Assembly (NCBI GenBank): GCA_001898505.1
Contig: MKTZ01000008.1
Location: forward strand, 124,001 to 188,000
Origin: Sphingobacteriales bacterium 50-39
Lineage (GTDB): Bacteria; Bacteroidota; Bacteroidia; Chitinophagales; Chitinophagaceae
Length of the DNA stretch: 64,000 nucleotides
Reading direction: 5' to 3'
Shown here: positions 25,670 to 35,385 of the stretch, piece after piece
How positions within the stretch are numbered: position 1 is the stretch's first letter
Layout: every line of letters starts with the position of its first letter
Notes under the pieces: model-generated
Databases searched by the model: none
The model's input: only the letters and a program-made list of their open reading frames with translations
Told to the model about the DNA's origin: nothing
Program-made: the position numbers and the translations under genes

Positions 25670-27040
25670 CTAGTGGTGATGGTGCTGGTGTTCTTCCTGC
25701 ATGTGCTGGAATTCTTCCAGGCTGATGGCTTTTTCCGTGGGGTGTATCTGTGTGAGGGCCCAATCAAAGACCCTATCGGTCTGGATGCGGTGTACTGTAT
25801 CTTCCACGAACTTCCGGTCCTTCATCATGCGTTGTACATAGTCTGCAACCCAGGGCTGTTCTTCACCGCCGGCCGGCATACCCATGTATCCGAAGAGCTG
25901 CTTTTTCGCAAACTCCCGAATGTCGTCCGGGTTGACTTCAATATTGTTGTCCCGTACCACCTTGTCTACGATAAGCGTCCATTTCAGCTGGTTGACAAAG
26001 GAAGGGAACTCCTGCTCGACCTCGGCCTGGGACTTAGGAGTCTCTCCACTGGTCTGCATCCAGCGCTTCAGGAAAGCTTCCGGGAATTCGATGTTCGTGT
26101 GGTCCAGCAGCTCGTGATAGAGTGAATGCTGCAATTGATTGCCCGTCTGGCTGGCCCAGTATGCCTCGATCTCGCTTTTGAGATAGTTCCTATAGTCTTC
26201 TTCTGTCTTGATGTCCTTGCCGGGAGCGGATGCCTGGAAGAATTCCTCGTTCAGGTCCGCCTTTTCCACCAGTCCTACCTTGGTGAGCTTCATCAGGAAA
26301 TATTTGTCGGCGTCTTCTTTTGCCAGGCCCAGGTCATTCAATACCCATTCCTTCTCCCTGTCGTCAAAGGAGGTGGATAACTGCAGTACATGGGAATCGT
26401 CCTTTTTCAGGCCAATCCATTTGGGGCGGGTGGCTTCATTGAAGTATTTCACCGGCAGGGAATTGTCCTTATGAACGCCCCCTTCTATCGGCTGCCCATT
26501 GGCGTCCGTCTCTTCGAAGTGGAGGTAGAGGATATTTTCGTCGTTGGCGACCGTCTCGGGTTCCGTCATTTTGCCATGGCGGGTCTGCTGGCGTTCCAGT
26601 TCCTCGTCGATCATGGCCGGGGTAACCTCGATCTTATAACGGGTCAGTCTGGCGCTGCCAAGGTCTGCCAGGCTGAAGGCGGGCTTCAGGCCTACCTCGA
26701 ATGCAAAAGTGTAATCTTCCGGCTTGGCCACGTCGATCTGGCGGGCGTCATTTTCCGGAAGGGGGAGAGGTTGGGCGAATATTTCGAGCTTTTCATTCGT
26801 CATATAGGTGGTCAGCTCTTTCTCTACAGTTTTCAACACTTCGTCGGTGAGCACGGAGGCTCCATACATTTTCTTAATGAGGCCTGCGGGCACCATTCCC
26901 TTACGAAATCCGGGAATATTGGCCTGTTTGCCGTATTGCTTTAAGGCTTTTTCAAAAGACGGCAGGTAGTCGCCTTTTGCCACGTTGACGGTGATCTTGT
27001 CCGTCAGGAGGCCTATATTCTCCCTGGTTACTGTAGCCAT
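25670..27040 (-). CDS. tig: Trigger factor, ribosome-associated chaperone
   Basis: A 456-aa protein with an N-terminal ribosome-binding domain containing the GFRKGMVP-type signature (NIPGFRKGMVPAGLIKK), a divergent FKBP-like middle (ENILYLHFEET to SFDDREKEW) and a helical C-terminal chaperone domain. It binds nascent chains at the ribosome exit. It belongs with clpP/clpX as in many bacteria. The protein ends in a histidine-rich tail (EEHQHHHH), discussed as a finding. Confidence 0.95.
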   Translation of the reverse strand: MATVTRENIGLLTDKITVNVAKGDYLPSFEKALKQYGKQANIPGFRKGMVPAGLIKKMYGASVLTDEVLKTVEKELTTYMTNEKLEIFAQPLPLPENDARQIDVAKPEDYTFAFEVGLKPAFSLADLGSARLTRYKIEVTPAMIDEELERQQTRHGKMTEPETVANDENILYLHFEETDANGQPIEGGVHKDNSLPVKYFNEATRPKWIGLKKDDSHVLQLSTSFDDREKEWVLNDLGLAKEDADKYFLMKLTKVGLVEKADLNEEFFQASAPGKDIKTEEDYRNYLKSEIEAYWASQTGNQLQHSLYHELLDHTNIEFPEAFLKRWMQTSGETPKSQAEVEQEFPSFVNQLKWTLIVDKVVRDNNIEVNPDDIREFAKKQLFGYMGMPAGGEEQPWVADYVQRMMKDRKFVEDTVHRIQTDRVFDWALTQIHPTEKAISLEEFQHMQEEHQHHHH

Positions 27041-27067
27041 ATATTATATTTATTTAAAATCGGGGGG

Positions 27068-27075
27068 CAAAGGTA
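27068..27075 (-). promoter_or_regulatory. Candidate -7 promoter element of tig
   Basis: Minus-strand TACCTTTG exactly fits TAnnTTTG, 27 nt upstream of the ATG at 27040. The nearest TTG upstream is 26 nt away, further than the usual 19-21. Confidence 0.45.
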
Positions 27076-27216
27076 CGGAAAATGTATGGACCATCTGCTG
27101 GCAAGTTCAATTAGATATTTTTCGTTAAAACCCTGCTAAACTTGCTAATATTCGTTAAGAGAAGGTGAAAAAACCGCCATTAATCACAATTTAATCTAAT
27201 AATATTAAAGGACGGT

Positions 27217-27224
27217 TAATTTTA
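27217..27224 (+). promoter_or_regulatory. Candidate -7 element of the TonB-dependent barrel gene
   Basis: TAATTTTA starts exactly 12 nt before the ATG at 27229, as at tsaE. No -33 TTG is seen at standard spacing in the AT-rich upstream DNA. Confidence 0.3.
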
Positions 27225-27228
27225 CCGC

Positions 27229-29667
27229 ATGAAGGTTAGATGGCCCCTATTGTTCGTAGTAATATCTCTATTGATCGGCACCCAGTTATCAGCCCAAAGG
27301 GGCTCCGGAAGCGGGGGGATCATTACAGGTAATGTTCTGGAAGAGGCAAATGGCAAGGCTGTTGTCTCGGCTACTGTAGAATTGATTTGTCCGGCTGAGC
27401 CCTCCAAAGGGAGGTCGACCACCACCAACAGCAGCGGAGAGTTTTCTTTTTCCGACCTGGATATGGGCGTATATCAGCTGCGGGTGTCTATGATAGGGTT
27501 CAATACTCTTTCTATCGACAGTATCCGGTTGAGACCCGAGCGTTCCGATTTCAGCCTGAATGATCTCAAGCTGTCCCCCAAGACCACGGAGATGCAGGCT
27601 GCTGTGGTTTATGCGGAAAAGCCGCTGGTCCAGAGCAAGAATGGGAATATCACCTTCAATGCCGCCGAGTCCCCCCTTAGCGCCGGCTCCAGCGCCAGCG
27701 AGCTGCTAAAGAATGTGCCGCTGATCAGCACCGACGCCGATGGCAATATCACTGTGCGAGGCAAGCAGCCCAGGATACTTATCGATGAAAAGCCTGTCAA
27801 TCTCAATGCCAGTCAATTGCAGGATTTCCTGGACGCCCTTCCGGGGAATATGATCGAGCGTATCGAAGTAATGACCAACCCTCCGCCTCAATACGCCAAT
27901 GAAGAGGGGGGTGTGATCAATATCGTGACCCGCAAAGGGAAGATCGGCATCGGTGGAAGATTAAGTGTTTATGGTGGTACAAGAGGGGAAACGGGCGCTA
28001 ACTTCAATGGGAACTACAGGGATAAAAAGCTCGCCATAAACATCAGTGGTGGAGAAGGATATAACTTATACAAAGGAGACGGATGGTCTAAGAGGGAAAA
28101 TATCTATCCTGACTCTACGAATTTCTTAAATACCACCAGCAATTACACCTATAAGAATACGCGTCCTAATGCCCGGCTGAGCATCGACTACGACCTGGAC
28201 AAGAATAATTTCCTCAATGTCGTGGCGCAGGTGAACAGGAATGATTTTCACAACCTGAATTTTACGGAATACACGAATATCAATCACGCGGACAGCGTCT
28301 ACCAGATCAGCGACCGGAATAAGCTCAGCAGGGGCACGAATGTCAACCCCAATTTCAGTGTTACTTACCGGCACAAGGGCAGTCAGCCGGGTGAGGACTT
28401 CCAGGTGATAGGGTCTTACGACTATTCGTCCAACCTTGTTCACCGGGATTTCAATCAACCGTATTTTTTCCCTGACCGCGCTCCCACCGGAGTAGACTCC
28501 ATCCAGCAGCAGGACAACAATAGCTGGATAAAGGGGTATAATATCCGGGCGGATTATAACAAGCCCCTGATAGGGCAGAAGACATTCCTGTACCTGGGCT
28601 CTTTTTACAACTACAGCAACAATCTGGTGGATGTAACGACGCAGTTCTTAAACAAGTCCGACAGCTCGTGGCTCACCAGCGATCAGTTGAGCAATCATCT
28701 CCGGTTTGTTCAAACGATCACCGATTTCAAGGCATCCCTCCGTCAGAACTTTGGGAAAGGCCTTTCCTTTACGGCGGGTACGGCTCTTGAAAGGACGGGC
28801 GTTGCCTTCAATCTCTATTCCCTTAAACAGGATACGTCCAATCATTATTGGGACTGGCTGCCATTTGCCAACTTTTCCAAGACCTGGGAAAGCCAGTGGA
28901 GCGTTACCCTCGTGTACAGACGGACCATTCGCAGACCGGGTCTTGGGGAGCTCAACCCAAGTGTCGACTATTCCGATCCGTATAATATCCGTTTTGGCAA
29001 TCCGGCCCTGCAGGCATCCATGTCGCATAACTTCGACTTCTACCTGGGCAAGAACAACAACAAGTACTATCTCAACTATGGCATCAGCTTCAACAAGGTG
29101 CAGGACATCTTTAGCCAGATACAGACTTTGTTGCCCAATGGCGTCACACAGACCACGTATCAGAATATCAGCGATCGCAGTGAATATGCCACCAGCACCT
29201 GGGCCGGCTATACCTTTTCCAGGCAGTTGCGGGTGAACCTTGGCGCCAGCTATACGTACAACCAGTATAGCCAGTATGACCGTGTCACCAACAACTATCG
29301 CGATGGCGGTTCGTTGTATTCCAATTTCAATCTCACCTATACACCTACGCGGTTATGGAATATTACCGGTAGCTTTTTGTTCAATCGCTGGGCCAATCCA
29401 CAAGGCACTTCTTCCAGCTATGTGAACATGAATATGGGTGTGCAGCGGAAATTTTTCGACCGCCGGCTGATCGTGACGCTGAACATTTCGGATCCTTTTA
29501 TCCAGCAGCACAATTTAAGCCGGACGTATGGCACCAACTTTTACCAGGAGAGCTATGGCACTACCCAGACGAGGAATTTCCGTCTGACGGTGAGCTATGA
29601 CCTGCACCATGTCATCGATGCGGGAAGGAACCAACTGAAGAGGGCCAGTCATCAGAGCAGCATCTGA
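27229..29667 (+). CDS. TonB-dependent receptor-type outer-membrane beta-barrel protein
   Basis: An 812-aa protein. It has a signal peptide (MKVRWPLLFVVISLLIGTQLSAQ), a carboxypeptidase-regulatory-like domain (about 30-105, GNVLEEANGKAVVSATVELI), a plug region (LLKNVPLISTDADGNITVRGKQPRILIDEKPVN, 160-195, and NEEGGVINIVTRKG) and a large C-terminal barrel. The order matches the outer-membrane beta-barrel family (OMP_b-brl_3) of Bacteroidota rather than SusC. The ligand is unknown, with no SusD partner. It converges with the antiporter gene. Confidence 0.9.
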   Translation: MKVRWPLLFVVISLLIGTQLSAQRGSGSGGIITGNVLEEANGKAVVSATVELICPAEPSKGRSTTTNSSGEFSFSDLDMGVYQLRVSMIGFNTLSIDSIRLRPERSDFSLNDLKLSPKTTEMQAAVVYAEKPLVQSKNGNITFNAAESPLSAGSSASELLKNVPLISTDADGNITVRGKQPRILIDEKPVNLNASQLQDFLDALPGNMIERIEVMTNPPPQYANEEGGVINIVTRKGKIGIGGRLSVYGGTRGETGANFNGNYRDKKLAINISGGEGYNLYKGDGWSKRENIYPDSTNFLNTTSNYTYKNTRPNARLSIDYDLDKNNFLNVVAQVNRNDFHNLNFTEYTNINHADSVYQISDRNKLSRGTNVNPNFSVTYRHKGSQPGEDFQVIGSYDYSSNLVHRDFNQPYFFPDRAPTGVDSIQQQDNNSWIKGYNIRADYNKPLIGQKTFLYLGSFYNYSNNLVDVTTQFLNKSDSSWLTSDQLSNHLRFVQTITDFKASLRQNFGKGLSFTAGTALERTGVAFNLYSLKQDTSNHYWDWLPFANFSKTWESQWSVTLVYRRTIRRPGLGELNPSVDYSDPYNIRFGNPALQASMSHNFDFYLGKNNNKYYLNYGISFNKVQDIFSQIQTLLPNGVTQTTYQNISDRSEYATSTWAGYTFSRQLRVNLGASYTYNQYSQYDRVTNNYRDGGSLYSNFNLTYTPTRLWNITGSFLFNRWANPQGTSSSYVNMNMGVQRKFFDRRLIVTLNISDPFIQQHNLSRTYGTNFYQESYGTTQTRNFRLTVSYDLHHVIDAGRNQLKRASHQSSI

Positions 29668-29681
29668 TCAAGGTTGTAAGA

Positions 29682-31286
29682 TCAGAACTTATTAAGCCGG
29701 GCCTCCTCGAGGTCCAGGTTGTTCTCCATAATGCGGATGACCTCGTCATCATAGTGTTTTTCCAGCCGGAGCCGGTTCAATCCTTCCCTTCGCAGCGTGA
29801 TGAGCTCCAGCATGATCTTCCTGTATAGCGCCCGCACTGTTTTCAGGGCCTGTTTTTTCTCGTTGTGATGGGCCGTACTTTCGGCGGCGGTGATGCTCCT
29901 GGTCAATTGTTCCTTTATGCCAGCAATGGTCTCGTACTGATCTATTTCATAGGCATAGTTGTCGTCGAGATAGGTCATGCAGCGTTTGGCCAGTTCCAGG
30001 CGGATGGCGTCTATCTGATCTTCTTCCGGTGTTTGTTCGTCTGTCTCTTTTACTTTAAGCAGTCGTATGAATATAGGCAGGGTGAGACCCTGGAATACCA
30101 GGGTTGCCAGGATCACGACAAAGGTGATGAACAGGATGAGGTTGCGGTGAGGAAAATCTTTCCCATTGTCCAGCACCAGGGGGATAGCCAGCGCCGAAGC
30201 CAGGGAGACGACGCCCCGCATACCGGCCCATCCTATGATAAAGGGCAGTTTCAGGCCGGGACTTTTTTCATGTTCTCGGATATGTCTGCTGAGAATGCGG
30301 GGTATATAGGAAGAAAGGTATACGAGCAGGATCCGTATAACGATGACCATGGCGCTGATGAGCAAGGCGTAGTATATAGCTTCCTTTATGGAATAATTTT
30401 CCAGACCGTCCATGATGACGGGCAGTTCCAGTCCGATGAGGATAAATACAAATCCGTTGAGCAGGAAGCCGACCGTAGCCCATACTTCCTTGGTCTGCAG
30501 CCGGGTGTTGAAGTTCAGGAAATCATTGGATCGGAAGGAAAGGAACAATCCTCCGCTGACGACGGACAGCACGCCCGACCAATGGAATTCTTCCGCTACC
30601 AGGTACATAAGGTAGGGGGCTATCAGGGTAATAGGCGTGGTGATGCTGGATGATCTACCCCAGAACCGCAGGACTAGATAAAGGATATGTGCGATGGTCA
30701 GCCCGACGAAAACGCCCATGACGGATAGTACGAGGAAATCTGTTGTCGCTGTTTTGAACACGAATTCTCCTGTGAGAATGCTGGCGAGGGCAAAGCGAAA
30801 TATTGTCAGTGATGCGGCGTCATTTACCAGGCTTTCTCCTTCGAGGACGGTAAGGGCGCGTTTGGGCACCTGCAGCCCTTTGAGTACGGAGGTGGCAGCT
30901 ACTGCATCTGGCGGGGATATGATCCCGCCGAGGAGGAATCCCAGCGCGAGTGTAAATCCCGGGATGATATGGACGGAGAACCAGGCGATGCAGGCAGAGG
31001 TCGCCAATACCAGTCCGAAACCCAGGCTCAGGACGGATCTTCTCCATTTCCAAAGCTGGTTCCAGGACGAATACCAGGCTGCTTCGAACAGCAGCGGGGG
31101 GAGGAAGATCAGGAACACCAGGTCCGGATCTATCTTGATGCGGGGCATGGCGGGTATAAAGCTGATGAGCAGTCCACCGATGACGAGGAATATAGGATAG
31201 GAGACCTTTATCCGCTGACTCAATACATATAGTACTGCCATGATGAAGAACAAACTGAGGACTGACAGAAGGGTATGATGTATCAT
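29682..31286 (-). CDS. Na+/H+ antiporter, CPA1/NhaP type
   Basis: A 534-aa protein with about twelve membrane helices. The CPA1 family motifs are present: FLIFLPPLLFEAAW, GGIISPPDAVAATSVLK with the helix-5 acidic pair region, ESLVNDAASLTIFRFAL, and WAGMRGVVSLASALAIP. A cytoplasmic helical C-terminal tail of about 120 residues follows. It exchanges Na+ or K+ for H+ across the inner membrane. It is on the same strand as the MFS gene with an 89-bp gap. Confidence 0.92.
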   Translation of the reverse strand: MIHHTLLSVLSLFFIMAVLYVLSQRIKVSYPIFLVIGGLLISFIPAMPRIKIDPDLVFLIFLPPLLFEAAWYSSWNQLWKWRRSVLSLGFGLVLATSACIAWFSVHIIPGFTLALGFLLGGIISPPDAVAATSVLKGLQVPKRALTVLEGESLVNDAASLTIFRFALASILTGEFVFKTATTDFLVLSVMGVFVGLTIAHILYLVLRFWGRSSSITTPITLIAPYLMYLVAEEFHWSGVLSVVSGGLFLSFRSNDFLNFNTRLQTKEVWATVGFLLNGFVFILIGLELPVIMDGLENYSIKEAIYYALLISAMVIVIRILLVYLSSYIPRILSRHIREHEKSPGLKLPFIIGWAGMRGVVSLASALAIPLVLDNGKDFPHRNLILFITFVVILATLVFQGLTLPIFIRLLKVKETDEQTPEEDQIDAIRLELAKRCMTYLDDNYAYEIDQYETIAGIKEQLTRSITAAESTAHHNEKKQALKTVRALYRKIMLELITLRREGLNRLRLEKHYDDEVIRIMENNLDLEEARLNKF

Positions 31287-31375
31287 ATTGAACAGAGTTG
31301 GTTAATGTTCCTACTCCGACAAATTTGACCAGATATTCATAAAATAAAAAATGGCGGCTCCTCTTTTTATTAACA

Positions 31376-32698
31376 TCAAAGTTTCGCCAACAGCACAGGG
31401 GCTGCGGCGCAGAGCAGTGCGACCACCAGACAGGTAAGGCTGATCTGTTCGGCCGTCACGGCCATGCCGGAGGTTTGCAGACAAAGACCTACTAAAGAAA
31501 GTCCCACGCTGGAGCCTATGGAATAGGTGGCTGATTGCAGACCTGCTGCAATACCCTGTCTGGCTGATGGGACGTCCGACAGTGCGAGGATCGTCAGTGA
31601 AGGGTAGGCGATGGAGATACAAAAGCTGTTGACCAGGAAAAGAGCGAGGAGGAACCAGATCAATTGACGCGCTTCGATGCCCGCCAGCAGCAACAATAAT
31701 CCAAGCACCAGACAAGTGAGCGCCAGCAGCGCCACCTGCGATACGCGCATACGGGCAAAGAGCCAGGGCAGCAGGAATTTCGATATGAGGGCCGACCCGA
31801 TGCTGTAGGGGAAGAGCAGCAGTCCGATGGATCGGGTATCCCAGTGCATGACCTCGAACAAACCCAGCGTACATAGGAATACGAAGCTGAGAAAGCAGGC
31901 GCCCAGTATAAGGGATGCTCCAATGGCCCGGACACTGGCTACGGAAGTGAAGGGCCCTGTTCCGAAGAACGGATATGTCTGTCCGCGATCCCAACGTAAG
32001 AGGGCGAGCCCCGAGACCAGGGCCAGGCCCAGCAGCGGGATCCCCGTCCATCCCAGCGCCGGCAATTCGTGAATGCTATAACAGCCGAGCAGCAGCGTTG
32101 CCGTAAGCCAGCAGGCGGCCAGTGCGCTCAATGGCTGATGCGTATCCATTCTTTCGCCCGGAATAAAGTAATAGCTGATTGCCAGCACAGGCACTATCAC
32201 CGGTACGTTTATTCCAAAGATCCAATGCCAGTTGTAGAAGGTGGCGATCATCCCTCCCAATGCCAGTCCCCCTGCGAAACCAATCGCCGCAAAGGCGCCG
32301 AAGATACCCATAGCTGTTTGGCGGGGACGCCCTTCCTCAAAATGCCGGCCTAATAGGGAAATGCCTCCTGGTATGGCCAGGGCCGCTCCGATGCCCTGCG
32401 CGGCACGTGCTGCCAGCAGGGGTAGAAGATCATAGCTAAAAAAAGCCAGGGCGCTGGCGGCGGCGAAGATCAGCATGCCTAAAAGATAGATACGTTTGCT
32501 ACCGGCGTAGTCGCAAAGCCGGCCGCCCAGGAGCAAGAATCCTGCAAAGCTCAGCAGATACAAGGTCTGCACCCATTGAGCATGCGCTATGGAAATATGC
32601 ATATCCTCCGCTATCACCGGTAATGCCAGATTGACGATGGAGACGTCGAAGGCTTCGAAAAATACAGCTGAGCAGGCCAGCCAGAGAATGATACGCAT
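31376..32698 (-). CDS. MFS drug-efflux-type transporter (DHA2/EmrB-like)
   Basis: A 440-aa polytopic protein. The N-terminal FEAFDVSIVNLALPVIAEDM, the motif A-like GGRLCDYAGSKRIYLLG and the RAAQGIGAALAIPGGISLLG motif C region are typical of the EmrB/QacA group. Substrate is unknown. It is divergent from an Lrp/AsnC regulator with a 128-bp gap containing 31-bp-spaced repeats, so that regulator likely controls it. Confidence 0.92.
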   Translation of the reverse strand: MRIILWLACSAVFFEAFDVSIVNLALPVIAEDMHISIAHAQWVQTLYLLSFAGFLLLGGRLCDYAGSKRIYLLGMLIFAAASALAFFSYDLLPLLAARAAQGIGAALAIPGGISLLGRHFEEGRPRQTAMGIFGAFAAIGFAGGLALGGMIATFYNWHWIFGINVPVIVPVLAISYYFIPGERMDTHQPLSALAACWLTATLLLGCYSIHELPALGWTGIPLLGLALVSGLALLRWDRGQTYPFFGTGPFTSVASVRAIGASLILGACFLSFVFLCTLGLFEVMHWDTRSIGLLLFPYSIGSALISKFLLPWLFARMRVSQVALLALTCLVLGLLLLLAGIEARQLIWFLLALFLVNSFCISIAYPSLTILALSDVPSARQGIAAGLQSATYSIGSSVGLSLVGLCLQTSGMAVTAEQISLTCLVVALLCAAAPVLLAKL

Positions 32699-32739
32699 AG
32701 GAGAATGAATAAGAAATGAAAGTAGGTAAATATGGCAGT

Positions 32740-32809
32740 TGTTATTTATAGTTTATAAATTTGGTACAAATGTTATTTTATAGGCTTTAATTTCGATCGA
32801 TTGTTATTT
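32740..32809. repeat. Three TGTTATTT iterons at exact 31-bp spacing in the divergent MFS/Lrp gap
   Basis: TGTTATTT occurs at 32740-32747, 32771-32778 and 32802-32809. Start-to-start distance is 31 bp both times, about three helical turns, so all copies face the same side. The first two units also share AATTT 17 nt downstream of each copy. Lrp/AsnC proteins wrap DNA using phased sites, so this is a plausible autoregulatory and MFS control region. Confidence 0.6.
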
Positions 32810-32826
32810 AAACCACCTTTTTTATC

Positions 32827-33309
32827 ATGAAAACAGGACAAGGCATCTCCGCGGTATTGGATACCGTGGATGTACAGATATTGAATCATCTGCAGCAGGA
32901 TGGCAAGCTGTCGGTGAGAGAGCTGGCGAAGAAGATCGGGCTTTCCACGACGCCCATCCACGAGCGGCTGCGAAGGCTGGAGTCCTCGGGGATCATCGAT
33001 CATTATGCTGCGGTGCTGAACACCAATCATCTTGGGCAGTTCATCATATTCTTCGTGTACATCACCCTGAAAGAGCATGGCACTCATCAGGGCGGTCTTT
33101 TTATCGAGCGGATACGGTCCTTTCCCGAGGTGGTGGAGTTCCATGTCATCGGTGGAGAGCATGATATGATGATCAAGGTCATTGTCCCCGACATGGCGTC
33201 CTACCGGAAATTCTTTGTGGAGAAATTGGGGGAAGTGCCCAATGTGGCCCGCCTGCAGAGTGTCATCGTGCTGGATACGCTGAAGAGGGAGAGCAGGATA
33301 CCATTGTGA
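32827..33309 (+). CDS. Lrp/AsnC-family transcriptional regulator
   Basis: A 160-aa protein with an N-terminal helix-turn-helix (LDTVDVQILNHLQQDGKLSVRELAKKIGLSTTPIHERLRRLE) and a C-terminal RAM/AsnC effector domain (EVVEFHVIGGEHDMMIKVIVPDMASYRKFF). The size is standard. Its divergence from the MFS exporter suggests it senses an amino acid or exported metabolite and controls that gene. It lies 40 bp before the ECF sigma locus start but is not obviously part of it. Confidence 0.93.
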   Translation: MKTGQGISAVLDTVDVQILNHLQQDGKLSVRELAKKIGLSTTPIHERLRRLESSGIIDHYAAVLNTNHLGQFIIFFVYITLKEHGTHQGGLFIERIRSFPEVVEFHVIGGEHDMMIKVIVPDMASYRKFFVEKLGEVPNVARLQSVIVLDTLKRESRIPL

Positions 33310-33418
33310 TCAGGGCAGTACAGGACAGTGCAGGAGACCTACAGGATGGTTGTATCCGGAAATAATTATATTTTTATTAATATTTCAGCGGATAACCAAC
33401 ACTAACGATCGAAAGACA

Positions 33419-34003
33419 ATGCTTGTCCATGCCAATAATGACGAGGAGAAAACACTCTTGCAAGGATTACATGCCGGCGATCAAGCAGCTTTTGCCAGTC
33501 TTTACGCCCACTATGCTCCCCAGTTGATCGGCTATGCCGCAGCCCGGCTCAGTTCCCTTGAAGAAGCACGGGATATTATCCAGGATCTTTTTGTCTATCT
33601 ATGGGATGAAAGACAAAACATCAACATCAACATTTCGCTTCGCTCGTATCTTTTTACAGCCGTACGCTACCGGATCATCGATCACATCCGCCATCAACTC
33701 ACCCGGCGGGAATATGCAACCTGGGCAAAGCTCCTCATCCAGCGGGTGAACGCCGAGGTGGAAGAAGAAGTAGCTGTAAAACACCTCAATCATAAACTGG
33801 AACTGGCGGTAGGGGATCTTCCTTCCCGTACGCAGGAAATTTACCGGCTGAGCCGCTATCGCCATCTGGCGGTGAAAGAAATAGCCACTAAGCTCGGATT
33901 GTCCGAACAAACCGTCAAGAACCAGCTCACCACCGCATTAAGCCATCTCCGCCATTCCTGGGACAAGCTGACTTTATTGTTGCTTGTCTGGGTACTCTTT
34001 TGA
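33419..34003 (+). CDS. ECF-type RNA polymerase sigma factor of the polysaccharide locus
   Basis: From the ATG at 33419 this is 194 aa. Sigma region 2 is about residues 25-95 (DQAAFASLYAHYAPQLIGYAAAR, DIIQDLFVYLWDER) and region 4 is 125-180 (LPSRTQEIYRLSRYRHLAVKEIATKLGLSEQTVKNQL). It ends in a hydrophobic tail, LTLLLLVWVLF, seen in many Bacteroidota ECF factors. The upstream ATG at 33350 would add a poor hydrophobic leader, so it is rejected. The FecR anti-sigma gene follows after 84 bp. Confidence 0.93.
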   Translation: MLVHANNDEEKTLLQGLHAGDQAAFASLYAHYAPQLIGYAAARLSSLEEARDIIQDLFVYLWDERQNININISLRSYLFTAVRYRIIDHIRHQLTRREYATWAKLLIQRVNAEVEEEVAVKHLNHKLELAVGDLPSRTQEIYRLSRYRHLAVKEIATKLGLSEQTVKNQLTTALSHLRHSWDKLTLLLLVWVLF

Positions 34004-34087
34004 TCCGGCACCGCCCGTCCGTCTGGAGGGCGAAAAGAAATTTCGAAAAACAATAGTACTGCCGCTCTGTTCATCCGACTCCTTAGC

Positions 34088-35335
34088 ATGAACATTACAG
34101 AGATCAAGGCATTGCTGGACCGTTACCTGGAAGGCAGCGCTTCTCCCGGGGAGCAGGAACTGATCGAGCAATGGCTGGAAGACGTCCAACACTCCCACAA
34201 CGATTGGGAAACGATGTCCCATAAAGACAGAGCAGCCTGGATGGCATCCCTATACCGGGACACGCTGGAGAGTATCCGCAACAGGCCGGCCCAGTCCCAG
34301 GACATAAGGACAAATGCGCGCATATTTCCCATCCGCCGGCGTTCAGGACGTTCCCTTCTGCAAGCTGCCGCTGTCCTGATACTTCTGGCCGGGGTGGGTA
34401 TTTTTTACCTGCTTCACCGGGAGGCGAAACAAACCTCATCCATAGCCGGTGGATCACACCCTTCGGTACCGCACAATGTAGTGCCGGGGAGCAGCAAGGC
34501 GGTCCTTACCCTGGCAGACGGCCGGACGATCACGCTTGACAGCACACACAACGGCATAGTAGCTCAACAAGGCAATACGGACATAAGCAAGAATGGAGAA
34601 CAGCTGATCTATAAAGGTGCTGCCGGCAGCAACCCGGAAGTCGCGTATAACACCCTGGCCACTCCGCGTGGAGGACAATACCAATTAGTGTTGCCTGATG
34701 GAAGCCGGGTTTGGCTGAACGCTGCATCCTCCATCCGATACCCCACCGCATTCACCGGTGAACAAAGAAAAGTGGAGATAACGGGTGAAGCATATTTTGA
34801 AATAGCCAGCCTGCCCAGCCCGGATGGGAAAAAAGCAAAATGGCCTTTCAGGGTAGTGATCAATACGACGCAGCAAGGCAGCAAGCGTGGCATGATCGAG
34901 GTATTGGGCACCCATTTCAATATCAATGCTTATGACGATGAGCCGGACATCAATACCACGCTGCTGGAAGGAAGCATCCGAATGACCGCCGTTTCCCCGT
35001 CGCCGGACGCCCCGGCCGTTACCCGGCAGCTGATCCCCGGACAGGAAGCCCGGCTGGATAAAAAGGGCGACATCAGGGTGCAACCCGGTGATACTGAACA
35101 GGCTGTCGCCTGGAAGGATGGTCTTTTCCTGATGAATAAAACAGATATGGGGGCGGTACTCCGACAATTGGCACGCTGGTATGATGTGGAGATCGTATAC
35201 AATAGGGGAGTTCCCAAAGGACTTATCACGGGCGATATTCCGAGGAACATGCCTTTGGCCGGTGCGCTGAAAGTAATGCAGCTCAGTGGGGTGAGTCTGT
35301 CCCTGGAAGGGAATAAGATCATCGTCGACCGCTGA
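34088..35335 (+). CDS. FecR-family anti-sigma factor
   Basis: A 415-aa membrane protein. The N-terminal cytoplasmic helical region is followed by one transmembrane helix (89-109, LLQAAAVLILLAGVGIFYLL). The periplasmic FecR domain (GGQYQLVLPDGSRVWLNAAS, about 190-310) and a C-terminal DUF4974 module (LARWYDVEIVYNRGVPKGLITGDI) complete it. It holds the upstream sigma factor inactive until the STN domain of SusC reports ligand. The neighbouring SusC does carry an STN domain, completing the circuit. Confidence 0.95.
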   Translation: MNITEIKALLDRYLEGSASPGEQELIEQWLEDVQHSHNDWETMSHKDRAAWMASLYRDTLESIRNRPAQSQDIRTNARIFPIRRRSGRSLLQAAAVLILLAGVGIFYLLHREAKQTSSIAGGSHPSVPHNVVPGSSKAVLTLADGRTITLDSTHNGIVAQQGNTDISKNGEQLIYKGAAGSNPEVAYNTLATPRGGQYQLVLPDGSRVWLNAASSIRYPTAFTGEQRKVEITGEAYFEIASLPSPDGKKAKWPFRVVINTTQQGSKRGMIEVLGTHFNINAYDDEPDINTTLLEGSIRMTAVSPSPDAPAVTRQLIPGQEARLDKKGDIRVQPGDTEQAVAWKDGLFLMNKTDMGAVLRQLARWYDVEIVYNRGVPKGLITGDIPRNMPLAGALKVMQLSGVSLSLEGNKIIVDR

Positions 35336-35385
35336 TCTCACGATTCAAAATCAACACTCGATATAAAAAGGACGCCTAAGAAAAA

